Below are positions 54,543 through 64,000 of a DNA stretch of 64,000 nt, in pieces. The position numbers and the translations under genes were made by a program. Under the pieces are notes generated by a model. It was not told the DNA's origin. It saw nothing but the letters and a program-made list of their open reading frames with translations, and searched no databases. How positions within the stretch are numbered: position 1 is the stretch's first letter; each line of letters opens with the position of its first letter. The stretch covers positions 121,615,543 through 121,679,542 of the forward strand of contig CM043960.1 in the NCBI GenBank assembly GCA_014529385.2, given 5' to 3'. Source of the stretch: Adiantum capillus-veneris (taxonomy: Eukaryota; Streptophyta; Polypodiopsida; Polypodiales; Pteridaceae).

Positions 54543-55500
54543 GTGGCCTGGCATGGAGTTGAGGCTCTATCATTGAGGCTCTTCGCGTTCTTTCTCCTCC
54601 TACTACAACTCTCCATTATCTCCGAAAAGAGCTTCACAACAGTAAATTACAAAAGAAAAGACAAATGTTGGCAACCTTGTGGTGCTGAAGGCATTGCTTG
54701 CATGGCTCTCAAATCTCGACAAGCTCACCGATTAGACGGGCTCGGACCCCTACAATGCAAAGTGCAAATCCCGACATCTTGAGGACAATCCCTCCTAGCT
54801 TGAGGACAATACCTTACCCAACGACCTCGCAGCTTCAAAGACTCTCATGACTCTCACCAATGTGACGCTCCATGGGAGCATACCAAGCCTGCACAGCTTA
54901 CGTGCCTGAGCTTACTTGCCTCAAGCCTCAAGCCTCAAGCCTCAAGCTTACATGCCTCAAGCTCTCAAGTGATAATAGGAGATCTGGCACAATTACTCCA
55001 GCTCTTGGCTCGGCTATGTTTTTGGCCAAATGTCGCCTCAATGATAGAAACCTTGTGGGTTTACTGCCTTCTACATTTTCCACATCCACATCCTTGCAAT
55101 ATCTATCATTGTAGAACAACATGCTTGTTGCCCCTGTTCTTGCATTTCCCTCAATTTCAAACAGTTCAAGCCACTTATACTCTGGTAACACCGTTTGTCT
55201 CAGAAAAGTAGGGGCATCTTGTGCCGCTAAGGTAAGAATATTGCTATTGTTTTTAGATGGTGTGAATTACCCCACATGGCTGCTTAATTCATGGGTAGGG
55301 AGAAATCAATGTGCATCACGGCAAGGTATTAGTTGTGATTCTTCACAAACGAATGTCATAGCCATAAATTTGACCAAATCTTAGTTAACAGGGACAACTT
55401 TGCCAAGTTTGGGAAATTGGACATCCTTGTCAAATCTCTTAGAGGTCAAAACTTGGGATTTCCATTCAGCTCTTGCATCTTTGTCTAATCTACATTGTTG
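54543..55500 (+). pseudogene. Fragment of an LRR receptor-like kinase ectodomain (TMK-like)
   Basis: TMK-type receptors sense signals at the plasma membrane through leucine-rich repeats. The frame at 54543 opens with a signal-peptide-like hydrophobic run (LFAFFLLLLQLSIISEKS). After shifts the translation gives LHGSIPSLHSLRA, then RNLVGLLPSTFSTSTSLQYL (an LRR) and NNMLVAPVLAFPSIS. It then gives a WLLNSWVGRNQCASRQGISC segment, like the island between LRR blocks of TMKs, and VIAINLTKS before a stop. No transmembrane or kinase segment follows. At least four frame breaks show a pseudogene. The TMK label is from motif memory. Confidence 0.6.
54905..54965 (+). repeat. Short tandem repeat (cctcaag)n
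   Basis: Imperfect copies of gcctcaagcctcaagcctca occur within the LRR pseudogene and disrupt its frame. Confidence 0.85.
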
Positions 55501-55540
55501 TGACACCATATGTCAGTGAGAATTTTTCACTCAGCTATCA

Positions 55541-55706
55541 TGAAGTTGAATCTTGTTCTTGTTAACTACTTTGAGATGTAAGTACTAGGTGGAAGTCTTT
55601 CACAATGCTTATAGCATAATCTATGAAGTTGAAGCTTGTTCTTGTTAACTACTTTGAGATGTAAGTACTAGGTGGAAGTCTTTCACAATGCTTATAGAAA
55701 AATCTA
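55541..55706. repeat. 83-bp tandem duplication
   Basis: The text tgaagttgaatcttgttctt...cacaatgcttatag starts at 55541 and again at 55624 with few differences (gaatctt/gaagctt, gcataa/aaaaa). The rest of 55500-56126 shows no recognisable gene. Confidence 0.95.
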
Positions 55707-56126
55707 TGAAGTCTTAGCTTTAACATTATCCATTTGTGCTTGTAGTGAGCGATAGAGATCATCTTAACAACAATGTACCACTGAAGTCTAATAGAAACCA
55801 TCTTGACAAAAATGTACCTTAAACTAGCATAATAGGAGATAGAAAGGATTCTCGCATGTTGGTTTGGACTACAAAGCCACATTATCGTGCTTGTTTGTAC
55901 AAGAAGACAATGTCATATGTCAAAGATAGCAGTGTAAGTTCCACATAATAGGGACAAAGTAAGTGCCCTTTTGACTGGCTTAAACATAGTGAATAGTGTC
56001 GATAGGAAAATAAATTCCAAAGTAAAGCTGATTGTCATTTGGTAAGGACATCAAGATACAAAATACCAATTGTGAAATCATGGCTAGGATAGATAAGAAA
56101 ATAAATCAAGACTCAAAAGAGTTTGC

Positions 56127-56950
56127 TCAAACTTGATGATGTTGCAAGCGTGCATGATGCATCTTTTCCAATCGTTTGCTACGAGCAGTAGCATGGAATG
56201 GTTGATCCATGTGAAGTGGCTTGTAGACAAGGCCTCTCAAAGAACACCCTTTCCATAATACTGAACGCAAGTGATTTTCAAATTGCTGTTGTTGGATTTC
56301 CCAATTCCGCCTTGCTTGTTTTGCTTGTTGAGCGTCTTCTCGCCTTTGACGTGCTACCTCCTTCTCTGCAAGTGCTTGTTTCTTCTTTACCTCTTTTTCT
56401 AGTCTCTTTTCCTCCACCTTTGTTGCTTTCTCTTTCTTTGCGTTCTTGGCCTTCATGCTCTTGATGTATTGTGTTGAAGTAAGTATCAAACTATTTGTAA
56501 CATCAACAAATGGTTCTCTATTCACTTGCCTGATGCAAACTTCAGTCGGGGGAATACGTAAGAGTTCAATCACGTGTTCCCTTTCCTCAGTGTACAATGG
56601 AGGTGCAGTGTTCTCACTTGCAAACTGGCTTGCTTGTTGTTCATAGTTGATCCCCAGTGAAGCTGATCTGAAATGCTGAGAGAGATGCATGTGAGAATTG
56701 GCTGGTCCATCTGGTTGTTTATTTTCCCCTAAATCTGCCGACTGGCTTCCAAAACCTGTTGATTGCACCCTTTCCTCAGTGTGCAATGGAGGTGGAGTGT
56801 TTTCACTTGAAAACTGGATTGCTTGTTGTTCATAGTTATCCCTAGTGAAGATGACCTAAAGTGTTGAGAGAGATGTATGTGAGAACTGTCTGGTCCATGT
56901 GGTTATTTATTTTCCCGTAAATCTGTTGGCTAACTTCCAAAACTTGTTGA
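56127..56950 (-). pseudogene. C-terminal coiled-coil tail of the pogo-like transposase, with a 189-bp duplication
   Basis: The frame contains DVTNSLILTSTQYIKSMKAK followed by a long Lys/Glu/Gln-rich helix (AKNAKKEKATKVEEKRLEKE, RRNWEIQQQQFENHL), as in C-terminal tails of plant pogo-type proteins. A Gln/Ser-rich segment encoding NSHMHLSQHFRSASLGINYE is tandemly duplicated: the text starting cctcagtgt(a/g)caatggagg occurs at 56585 and 56774, period 189 (63 codons). The upstream copy has lost a base and is out of frame. Confidence 0.65.
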
Positions 56951-57160
56951 CTGATTTCCAAAACACAATTCCTCATCTTCCTCCATGAGTCGTGTATAAC
57001 TCACTGAATTAGTTGTTTCATGCCTCTTAGGATCAGACATGTCTTCAAGCATCGTAACATGATCTGTTGCAAACAAGTTCTGGTTGAATTGAATTGTCAA
57101 ATCATTCAATGCTAAGATAGCCTCATCCTCAATATTTCCATGTAGTGGGGATGACTGCAC

Positions 57161-58674
57161 TTACGATATTTCTTCTTCAATAGATGAACTAGGATCATCA
57201 GTCAAATTGGTGTGATTGCAAGGCATGCCTTCAAATACCACAGCAGAAGGATTTAGAGGCCAAATCCCTGTCGCTTGAAAGCCCGCTCTAATGTTGAACT
57301 CGATAAAGGAAGAGGAAATGGCCCTTGCCACTATTGAAGCCAGGACTAATTTTGTTGCCTGTCTTGAACATGTCCTTTTTTGCCATATGTCTCTTTCCTT
57401 GCGAAAGTGAGTCTTCAATGACTTGAAAACAAAGACATCCAAAGGTTGTATTTTATGTGATGTGTGTGCAGGTAACGTAAGTATGTCTATCCCAAATTTG
57501 TAAGCTTTGGTAACAACTTCCAATGACACATGACTCCCATGACCATCTAAAATTAGAAGATGTCTTCTACTTTTCCTATGCTTTCAGTAATTGCTTTCAC
57601 AAAGTGCTTGAACCATGCTTGAAATAACTCACCCGTCATCCATGCTTTCTTTTGCATAGCCATTACAACTCCTTCTTTGCAATCTTCTATATAGTTGCCA
57701 GTTGCTCTGCTTTTCTTAAAGGTGTAGAATGATGGAATTGCTTCACTTGCAACATTAACACAACATAACACAATCATCCACTCTCTAGATTCACATGTAA
57801 TTTTGTAAACAGGTTTTGAACCCTTTCTTGCAAGAACTTTCATCCTCTTGTCCCTAGACCCTTGAAAACATGTCTCGTCTGCATTCCAAATATTGGTTTG
57901 ACAGATAGTTATGCTTGTTGTACAATTTTTGAAGATTTTCATGAAGTGACTTCACTATCTCTGGTCTGAAGCGTGTTGCTCTTGATTGATCGAGCCCCTC
58001 TGAAAGATGGAAAACCGATTTTGGATGGCGTTTTCAAAAGCTATCTCACCCGTTTTTACCTAGAATTCTGTTTGAAAATAGTGTGCGTCTGGTTTGACAT
58101 ATTTCTGCCACTTTAAGTTTCACATCTAGAAAGATACACCATGCCCCGACCCACACTTCATGAATATCCACTTGAGTAATGCATCCTCCTCTTTTGTTGT
58201 CAATTGAGTTGGAGAGCCCTTCTTCTTGGTTTGGGTTCTCCCCTCTTCCCAATTGGAAATGGTTGTTCGACTCATGCCAAATTGAAGGGAACATTTGTTT
58301 AGGGAGAGACCATTATCCCATGCCTTGAGAGATTTTGCCATGTCTTTCTCCATCCAGGTGAGTTGTGTGCGCTCTGTAGGCTGCTTCGATGGTGGTTTTT
58401 GTGCTTTATCTAGAGGAGTACTTTTTGGTGCAAGGGTTCTGATTGTTGCAATACTTGTCTTTAGAAACGTAGGCTTTGCCAAGAGAGCTAGTGGAGGTTG
58501 CTTGATTTCCTTGTGACTTTCTAATCTGGCCTTCAAAGATGTCTTTGTTGAAGTATCACCATTGCATTCTGACTCCCTTGACAGCAACTTTTTTGGTGTT
58601 TGCATACCAAGTCTATGACGCCTGCTTGTTCTTGTGCCTCTAGGTGACAAGATGGTTTGTTTCCTCTTTTCCAA
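57161..58674 (-). pseudogene. Pogo/Tigger-type transposase (HTH plus DDE), frameshifted
   Basis: This transposase binds element ends and cuts and pastes DNA. The N-terminal half (58674-58126) is basic. It has an HTH_psq-like motif, MAKSLKAWDNGLSLNKCSLQ then FGMSRTTISNWEEGRT, and a second helix region (SPTQLTTKEEDALLKWIF). The core shows NIWNADETCFQG (first Asp), LLILDGHGSHVS (second Asp) near 57540, and ILTLPAHTSHKIQPLDVFVF (third Asp) at about 57440. ATGIWPLNPSAVVF is also typical of this DDE_1 group. Stops or shifts fall near 58120-57950 and 57553, so it is inactive. All three catalytic Asp positions are still visible. Confidence 0.8.
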
Positions 58675-58849
58675 CTTGTTGTATACAATAGAAGGACTGA
58701 ATTAGAACAAGGCTTCGTCATTCTTACATGTAATTTTGGACAAGATAGAATTTTTAGGATGGGTTTGTTGATTAGCGCACATGAGCTGAGATGATTGAAT
58801 ATTATCACTAGATGAGATGGAAATAATCCCTAGATAAAGGCTTGTTGAG

Positions 58850-58925
58850 TGCTTGGAGCCATTTGTGGCTCGCACACAGTGTATCGGCAAGTCCCTTGCA
58901 TTGACACGTGCGACATACGCGCACA
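58850..58925 (+). mobile_element. 3' end of the 5' LTR (U5 remnant)
   Basis: Text tggctcgcacacagtgtatc, ggcaagtccc, gacacgtgcgacatacgcgcaca matches the minus-strand copy at 52906-52980 and ends in CA next to the primer site. Left of about 58845 the match is lost in favour of the pogo-like element's flank. Confidence 0.7.
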
Positions 58926-58947
58926 TTTTTGGCGCAGTTGTTGGGGA
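58926..58947 (+). promoter_or_regulatory. Primer-binding site, tRNA-Asp-like
   Basis: Reads tttttggcgcagttgttgggga, the same site as in the minus-strand copy with two differences. Confidence 0.75.
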
Positions 58948-59100
58948 ATGCCATACACTAAGCTTGAATGGCACTTTGTGCTTCTTTTGTGGTGCAATTT
59001 CAATTGTAGAAAAGGTAAGTAAGGAGGGTGTGTGTGTTGAGAAGAAGGATTTTGTGTTGCTATCGTGTATTTTTTTGTTAATGGAGTTTTCAAAGGTACT

Positions 59101-59410
59101 GTGTTTTTTCTCTATGTAAGGTGTTAGTATTAAGGTTGTTAGTTCTGTGTAATATAAAGTACAGTAAGTAGGAAGTAGATATGTGATAGCTAATAGAGTG
59201 TGTTAGTGTGTAACAGTAGCTGTATTAGTTGGAAGTAGGTAGGTAGAGTGTTAGTGTGTTTTTTCTCTATGTAAGGTGTTAGTATTAAGGTTGTTAGTTC
59301 TGTGTAATATAAAGTACAGTAAGTAGGAAGTAGATATGTGAGAGCTAATAGAGTGTGTTAGTGTGTAACAGTAGCTGTATTAGTTGGAAGTAGGTAGGTA
59401 GAGTGTGTGT
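59101..59410 (+). repeat. 155-bp tandem duplication in the retroelement leader
   Basis: Unit 1 (59101-59255) and unit 2 (59256-59410) both begin gtgttttttctctatgtaag and include gtgtaacagtagctgtatta. They are almost identical (gatagc versus gagagc is one difference), so the duplication is recent. The minus-strand copy does not show it. Confidence 0.95.
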
Positions 59411-59842
59411 GTGTGCTCTCACGCAGGCCGCGGCGACCTTATCCTTAAATTTAAAATTTAAAAAAAAACCAAAAAAACCAAAAAATAAATAAAGGCAGGA
59501 CCAGGATCGGGAATATCTCCCAGACCCAAGCCTAATCTCACACTCAGGCATAGGCATCTATCGCCCTTCAAAATTACGAATTTTAGCTTCACACGTAGCT
59601 AAAAATTGACTTTTTTGAGGACCAACGGAGCTTCAGGTGACCGAACGTTGTGCTATAAAGCACACCGCGACCCTCTGAGTGATACGCTCGTTTTGAGCTA
59701 TCACACACTTTCACCAAAAAAATCAATCATTAAAAAACATTCAAAACGTTATAAAAAAAAAACGAGTGAAAATAGACGCCTAAAAAAGTAAGCGGTTAAC
59801 CTTCGAGGTTATTCGCCGACGCTTGTAGGGTGCCAAAGGCAC

Positions 59843-62345
59843 ATGCATCTGCGCTCTAGTCGTGTGCTAGAGACGGAGCAAGTAGAGAGAATTTCGACTT
59901 ACGCGAGTTCTCAATATCCACCTACTTTAGGTTCCGGGCCCTCGACGGGGACCCAAGGTAGTACAAACCAAGACCCGAACATAGCGGCTAGTGACTCTTC
60001 CTCTGACTACGACGTCATAGAGGGTTTCCCAATGCCTAATCCCAATAGCTCAAGTGAAGACATGCATGCCATGGGCCCGCGGTCCGGGCCGAGCGTGCTT
60101 AGCCACCTGAAGGAAACCTTTAGTAGATCCACTCGCTCCGGACATGGAGCTAATGATGTAAATGAGGGGGTGGGGCAGTAAATTCTCCATTCATGACCAA
60201 TGTAGAGCCTATGCCCTTAGAGAATGTGCACGTAAATACTTCATTCGTTGCACCTCCTGACTCTTCAGAGTTATTTCCCTCCGAGGTCATATTACCCGAT
60301 GGTAGAAGCCTTGCCGAAGTGCAAGAGGTTGAGCGATATATCATTGTGGCTAGCGAAAAGGAAGTCGAGAGCTTACGCAAGGCGGATCAATGAAGAGAGT
60401 TAAAAACTAAAGCCCCTATCTCAATATCCTTGCTAGGAGAGCAATCGAGTGCTCCTGACTTAGCAACCGCTAAGGGCCAACCCATAGAAAGCAACATTGC
60501 ATCTAGCTCAAAGGACACCCCTAGCACCTCAATCCTAGATGGAGCATTCTTAAATGAGAACTGGGAGTACGAACTACAAACGGAAACTCTGACCGACCTA
60601 TACATAGGTCACACCTATCACGTGGGTTGGTTAGATATCCTACAATCCACAATGGGTGCTACTAGTGTAGAGGATCAACAACAAAGAGTTTGTGAGGTCA
60701 TCCATAGGGTCATTGAGTTAGAGAGACAGAACAAGGGGATCAACATGCCTTCAACGGGTCTCATGAGATTCTTAGATACAGGAAAGTCTAAAGAACCGAC
60801 CTTATCGCAAATGGAGACTCCCTCGATAAGTCCGATGGATCCTCCATATGTTGTTTCTCCAGGGGTCTCAGTGCAATCTGAGCCCACAAGTGATAGCTTC
60901 ACCTTTCCAAGTCTAGCTCATCTTTCCCTTGATGACACCACGGCTACCATGCCTACCCCAATGATGGGCATGCCGAGAAACACACCATGCACCTCATTTG
61001 CTAGTAAAGCACCACTACATGGTAGCTCAATGCCTGCAACAGTACCTACAAGTGTGTACCAATCATATGCACATATGGGTCATCTCACTCATGTAGTCCC
61101 TACCCCTCCCATTGTTTCAACTACCTATGCTCCCCAACCACAACACCGAAGTTCTTATTTCCATGGGACTATACCGGCTAGCATTAGCATGTCACATCCG
61201 ACGTCTGCTATGCCTAGGGCCACACATATGAACTTTGGGCCACCACATGGCACAACATCGTACCCAACGTGGAACCCAAGGGCTTCCTATGCGCAAAGCC
61301 CAATGCCAATACCTACTCCACATGTAGTCTATGGAGCGCCTTCATCCATGGTGCCTGCTCACTTAGGTGACTTGGCAACATTTGCTCAAGCTATTGGTCG
61401 ATCTATTGCTGAGAATATGCGTAACACGCCTAATAGAGAGCCTAGAAGTAAGGCAGTACAAATAGCCAAGCTCACACAAAAATTTAGTGGAGACGGGGAT
61501 GTGAGAAAGCATATCGAAGTGTTTGAACAAATATGCGATTCTCTAGAAGAACACAATGACTTGCATAAGAGTAATGCTTTAAGCCTTAAGTGGGAAGGCA
61601 GGGGATTGGTATAGAACCCTAAGGGTGGAAGAAAAAATGATTTATCCTACTCTTAGGAGACTGTTCTTGAAAGAATACATACGAGAGGGAGTGCTTTGGG
61701 GTGTAGCCTCTCAGCTCCAGAAAGCCCAACGAGAGGAAGGAGAGTCGGTGAGTGACTTTATTAGTCGCTTGAAGCATTTGAATTCTCGTTGTAATCCAAA
61801 TGAGTGCTTCAATAATAATCAATTGCTGGATAGATTCATTAGGGGGTTACGACATGAGGATATCTACAATGGCCTAGTCATTAGAGGTATGACCACTTGG
61901 GAAGCAATCACCACCAATGCGATCCAATTGGAGGATAATTTAATGATTCAAGGATAAAGAGTGTCTGTTGAGTCTAAATCTATTAGCTCACAAACATTGG
62001 GGCATCAGCCAATGACCCTAAAACCTATTGCTAAGGAGCCAAAGATATCTGAGATGACTTTAGCAGATCTCACCAAGGCTATTCAAGAGAGTCTTAGAGA
62101 CAATCGTGCTCCACAAAACAATCATATGTATCCAAGAAGGGAGCAACAATGGTGCTCAGTATACTATGGGCCGCATAGTATCAGTGAATGCCCTACGTTT
62201 AGAGTAAAATTCAATGGGAATTGCAATGCCTGTGGAAGGTCATCAAGCTAAGGATTGCATAGTATTTAAGCGCGCGATGGCCAATAGACCAACCTTAGCA
62301 TGGACATACACACCTCAAGTGCCTGCATTGATGCCGGCCCCACCT
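59843..62345 (+). pseudogene. Gag of the plus-strand gypsy relative, frameshifted and internally deleted
   Basis: Starts MHLRSSRVLETEQVERISTY. The N-terminal part breaks at 60181 and continues in another frame (SLAEVQEVERYIIVASEKEV). The largest block (60430-61614) holds a Pro/Thr/Met-rich region and the beginning of the Retrotrans_gag core (GDGDVRKHIEVFEQICDSLE). A shift near 61600 leads to EEKMIYPTLRRLFLKEYIRE and FISRLKHLNSRCNPNECFNN (61625-61957), a TAA follows, and 61961-62251 includes a weak CSVYYGPHSISEC and CNACGRSS. After VPRAQNV at about 62390 the text jumps to material that lies about 1.3 kb further on in the minus-strand copy. Confidence 0.85.
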
Positions 62346-62346
62346 C

Positions 62347-62997
62347 TTGAACAAACAGCACAACACATGGTCCCTAGGGCCCAAAATGTTGCCCAAAATG
62401 GATGGAGCTGGGGAGATGCCAATAGATGAGGAACACTTAGATCCACAAACCAACCTAGATGAGAACCTTGTTATAGAAATACTTGTTAACAAGTTGGGAC
62501 AATACTTTGAGGGTGATGAATCCAATGCAACCATACCAATCACTACTAAGGGATTAACTGTGAAGGGAATCCTTGATGGTGGAACAGGGGTTAGCATTGT
62601 GACTAAAAATTGATGGGAAACCATGGGAATACCTCACCTTGCGACCACAACCATAGTAGTGAAGATGGCCAATGGGTCTATTATTAAACCTATTGGGATG
62701 CTACAAGATCTCAAGATCAAGGTCTTTGGACATAAAATAAGAATTACCTTCATTGTTATGGATTTCTCGAAACACACTATGGCATTGGAGATGATCTTAG
62801 GGCGTCCTTTCATGAGGGAAGCAAAAATGGTGCATGACTGGTCTAAAAACCATGTCTACTTGCAGTTCCAAGATTCTGTCATTCGAGTGGATCTTGTAAC
62901 ATGTCGAGCACATCCCCTAGGAAACAGGTTTAAAATTGACATAGATCTGACACCACAGTTCACTCGGCCCCATTGCAGTATTGTTACACGTGTTTGA
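62347..62997 (+). pseudogene. Gag-proximal retropepsin of the plus-strand relative (D-G-G, internal TGA)
   Basis: Linker text VNKLGQYFEGDESNATIPIT leads to the active-site loop KGILDGGTGVSIVTKN, with D-G-G in place of D-T/S-G. A TGA at 62611-62613 follows directly, and the same frame continues WETMGIPHLATTTIVVKMAN, through EMILGRPFMREAKMVHDWSK (second hallmark, LGR) to NHVYLQFQDSVIRVDL. Apart from the TGA the domain looks complete. The TGA is also present in the minus-strand copy, so it predates both insertions. Confidence 0.75.
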
Positions 62998-63888
62998 AGC
63001 GGACACTGATGTTGGGGAAGATTCTCCTTATATGGATGTACTACCTGGGATGACTGAATCAGACAATGTGGATTGGGTCCACCTCGCAGCAACCATAGAC
63101 ACTTGGGGAAATAGAGGGACGACCTGGGTAACACCTGAGGGGGATGAAAAGCCACCACTCGTACCCTTAAATATGCTAGAAGCAATGCATATAGCTTCTG
63201 ACAAGACTCGTCCTCATATAATAAAGAAACCATACAAGTGGGTCCCTAAATCTTCTTTAGCGACCATGGTGGATGCTAAAAAAGAGAAGCCCACATTTTT
63301 GGTGCCTTATAAGAAACGTCCCACTCGCTCCAAGAAATGTAAGGAAACGTGGCGTTGGATTCCTAAATGACTATTGGAAGCCCAAGGCTACTATCAAGGA
63401 AATGATCAAATCGGGTCCCAAAACGCAGATTGTGTTCTTACTTGTCACCTGACCCATGTGAGCCCAATCCCGTAGCTCTAAAACGAATCGACGAACACGG
63501 AAAGAAAATAATCACAGAATGCTACACACCCACTCCAGAGCTTATTTGGGTGCCGAAGAAAGAAAAATTTGTTCCACTTAGCTCAGGAAGGGGGGAGTCC
63601 CATGAAGCTTCTAGCTCCTCATGTAATACATCCATAGAGGTAAAATCTTCTCCACAGCCTCCACCTACAATAGCAGACCTCCATAAAGCTACAAAGGAAT
63701 CCGCACCTCCCAGTGTTCAAGAATTACATGATGAGCCACTTCAAGTTCGATCCTGGGAGAGTACCTTACCACCCTTGCAACTCGACGAAGCACCTAAGGT
63801 AATAGAAAAATACTGGCAAAAATCCTCACCTATTACCAACTGGAACAATTGGTTTCAAAGGGTGACGACATCATTCGAAAAGGTATGA
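62981..63888 (+). pseudogene. Protease linker fused to the 3' tail domain by deletion
   Basis: The first part (EADTDVGEDSPYMDVLPGMT, LNMLEAMHIA) matches the linker at 47320-47520 of the minus-strand copy. The next residues (SDKTRPHIIKKPYKWVPKSS) match its 3' tail at about 32120. The join therefore skips reverse transcriptase, RNase H, integrase and the second protease. The tail continues KKRPTRSKKCKETWRWIPK, a stop at 63368, and a second frame (63430-63888) ending NWNNWFQRVTTSFEKV. The function of the tail is unknown. Confidence 0.75.
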
Positions 63889-63893
63889 TCTAA

Positions 63894-63909
63894 CCAAGGA
63901 AGGGGGGAG
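63894..63909 (+). promoter_or_regulatory. Polypurine tract
   Basis: A purine run, aaggaaggggggag, abuts the 3' LTR start TGTTTGCTGACATCC at 63910. It matches the minus-strand copy at 31431-31446. Confidence 0.85.
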
Positions 63910-64000
63910 TGTTTGCTGACATCCATCATTCACTTGCTTCCCTCTCAACCTTCCTCCCTGACCTCTCAATATCCCAATATTAGGGAATGTACATATAAAG
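63910..64000 (+). mobile_element. Start of the 3' LTR, cut by the window end
   Basis: Begins TGTTTGCTGACATCCATCAT and includes gggaatgtacatataaag, a TATA-like box, at the very end. It matches 31340-31430 on minus. Confidence 0.8.

Larger units (their letters stand above)
56127..58674 (-). mobile_element. Pogo-like DNA transposon
   Basis: A single broken transposase gene fills the region on the minus strand: HTH at about 58350, DDE catalytic core 57942-57161, coiled-coil tail 56786-56127. It lies just left of the surviving 3' end of the plus-strand gypsy 5' LTR (58850-58925), so its insertion may have split or replaced that LTR. Terminal inverted repeats and TA duplications were not found by eye. 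Confidence 0.65.
58850..64000 (+). mobile_element. Plus-strand relative of the outer gypsy element, lacking RT, RNase H and integrase
   Basis: Order: remnant 5' LTR end (58850-58925), primer site, leader with a 155-bp tandem duplication, gag, protease, 3' tail domain, polypurine tract (63894-63909) and 3' LTR start (63910). The gag-protease text aligns with the minus-strand copy. Two blocks are missing: about 1.3 kb of distal gag (junction near 62395) and everything between the protease linker and the tail domain (junction near 63195), removing all of pol. It is a non-autonomous deletion derivative. Confidence 0.85.

Overview
This is nuclear DNA from a plant with a large, repeat-rich genome. 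A fern or a close relative is the best guess, by inference. Three things point that way: a long PLS-class PPR gene of the kind expanded in land plants with heavy organelle RNA editing, plant-type Ty3/gypsy elements with tRNA-Asp-like or tRNA-iMet-like primer sites, and MULE, LINE and pogo-like relics. Long (CT)n, (GA)n and (CA)n microsatellites occur throughout. No bacterial operon, CRISPR array or intact rRNA/tRNA gene is visible. Only one substantial host-type gene is open, the PPR gene at 18756-21392. Two host-gene scraps are suggested: a DDT-domain-like exon at 2190-2297 and a TMK-like LRR receptor-kinase fragment at 54543-55500. Nearly everything else is mobile-element debris.

Layout, left to right. 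1-2.7 kb: mostly unassigned, with a microsatellite-flanked hairpin at 2414-2610. 2.75-7.19 kb: a LINE with ORF1 (coiled coil) and ORF2 (AP-type endonuclease, reverse transcriptase, C-terminal zinc motif), broken by stops and frameshifts. 7.2-9 kb: microsatellites. 8.97-15.1 kb: a cluster of non-autonomous LTR elements with tRNA-iMet primer sites, one carrying a gag-only cassette between direct repeats and one LTR piece inverted. 15.1-16.9 kb: LINE tails and a tRNA-derived SINE-like cluster. 18.8-21.4 kb: the PPR gene. 23.9-29.4 kb: a decayed Mutator-like element with transposase and SWIM finger on plus and a ULP1-like protease on minus, separated by two minisatellites.

31.2-53 kb is a nested retrotransposon stack. 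An outer minus-strand Ty3/gypsy element (gag at 48.6-51.9 kb, pol at 31.4-35.8 kb) is split by an inner 11.1-kb Ty3/gypsy element at 35828-46937, which has LTRs and a perfect 5-bp target duplication (acttc). That inner element is itself interrupted in its reverse transcriptase by a 191-bp solo LTR with its own duplication (ggtac). The inner element carries an approximately 3.5-kb third coding region of unknown function after integrase. The outer element carries a second retropepsin-like domain after integrase. 53.4-56 kb holds an unrecognised ORF, the LRR-kinase fragment and a small tandem duplication. 56.1-58.7 kb is a pogo-like DNA transposon. 58.8 kb to the end is a plus-strand relative of the outer gypsy element, head-to-head with it, from which the reverse transcriptase, RNase H and integrase have been deleted.

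All homology statements come from reading motifs by eye; no search was run.
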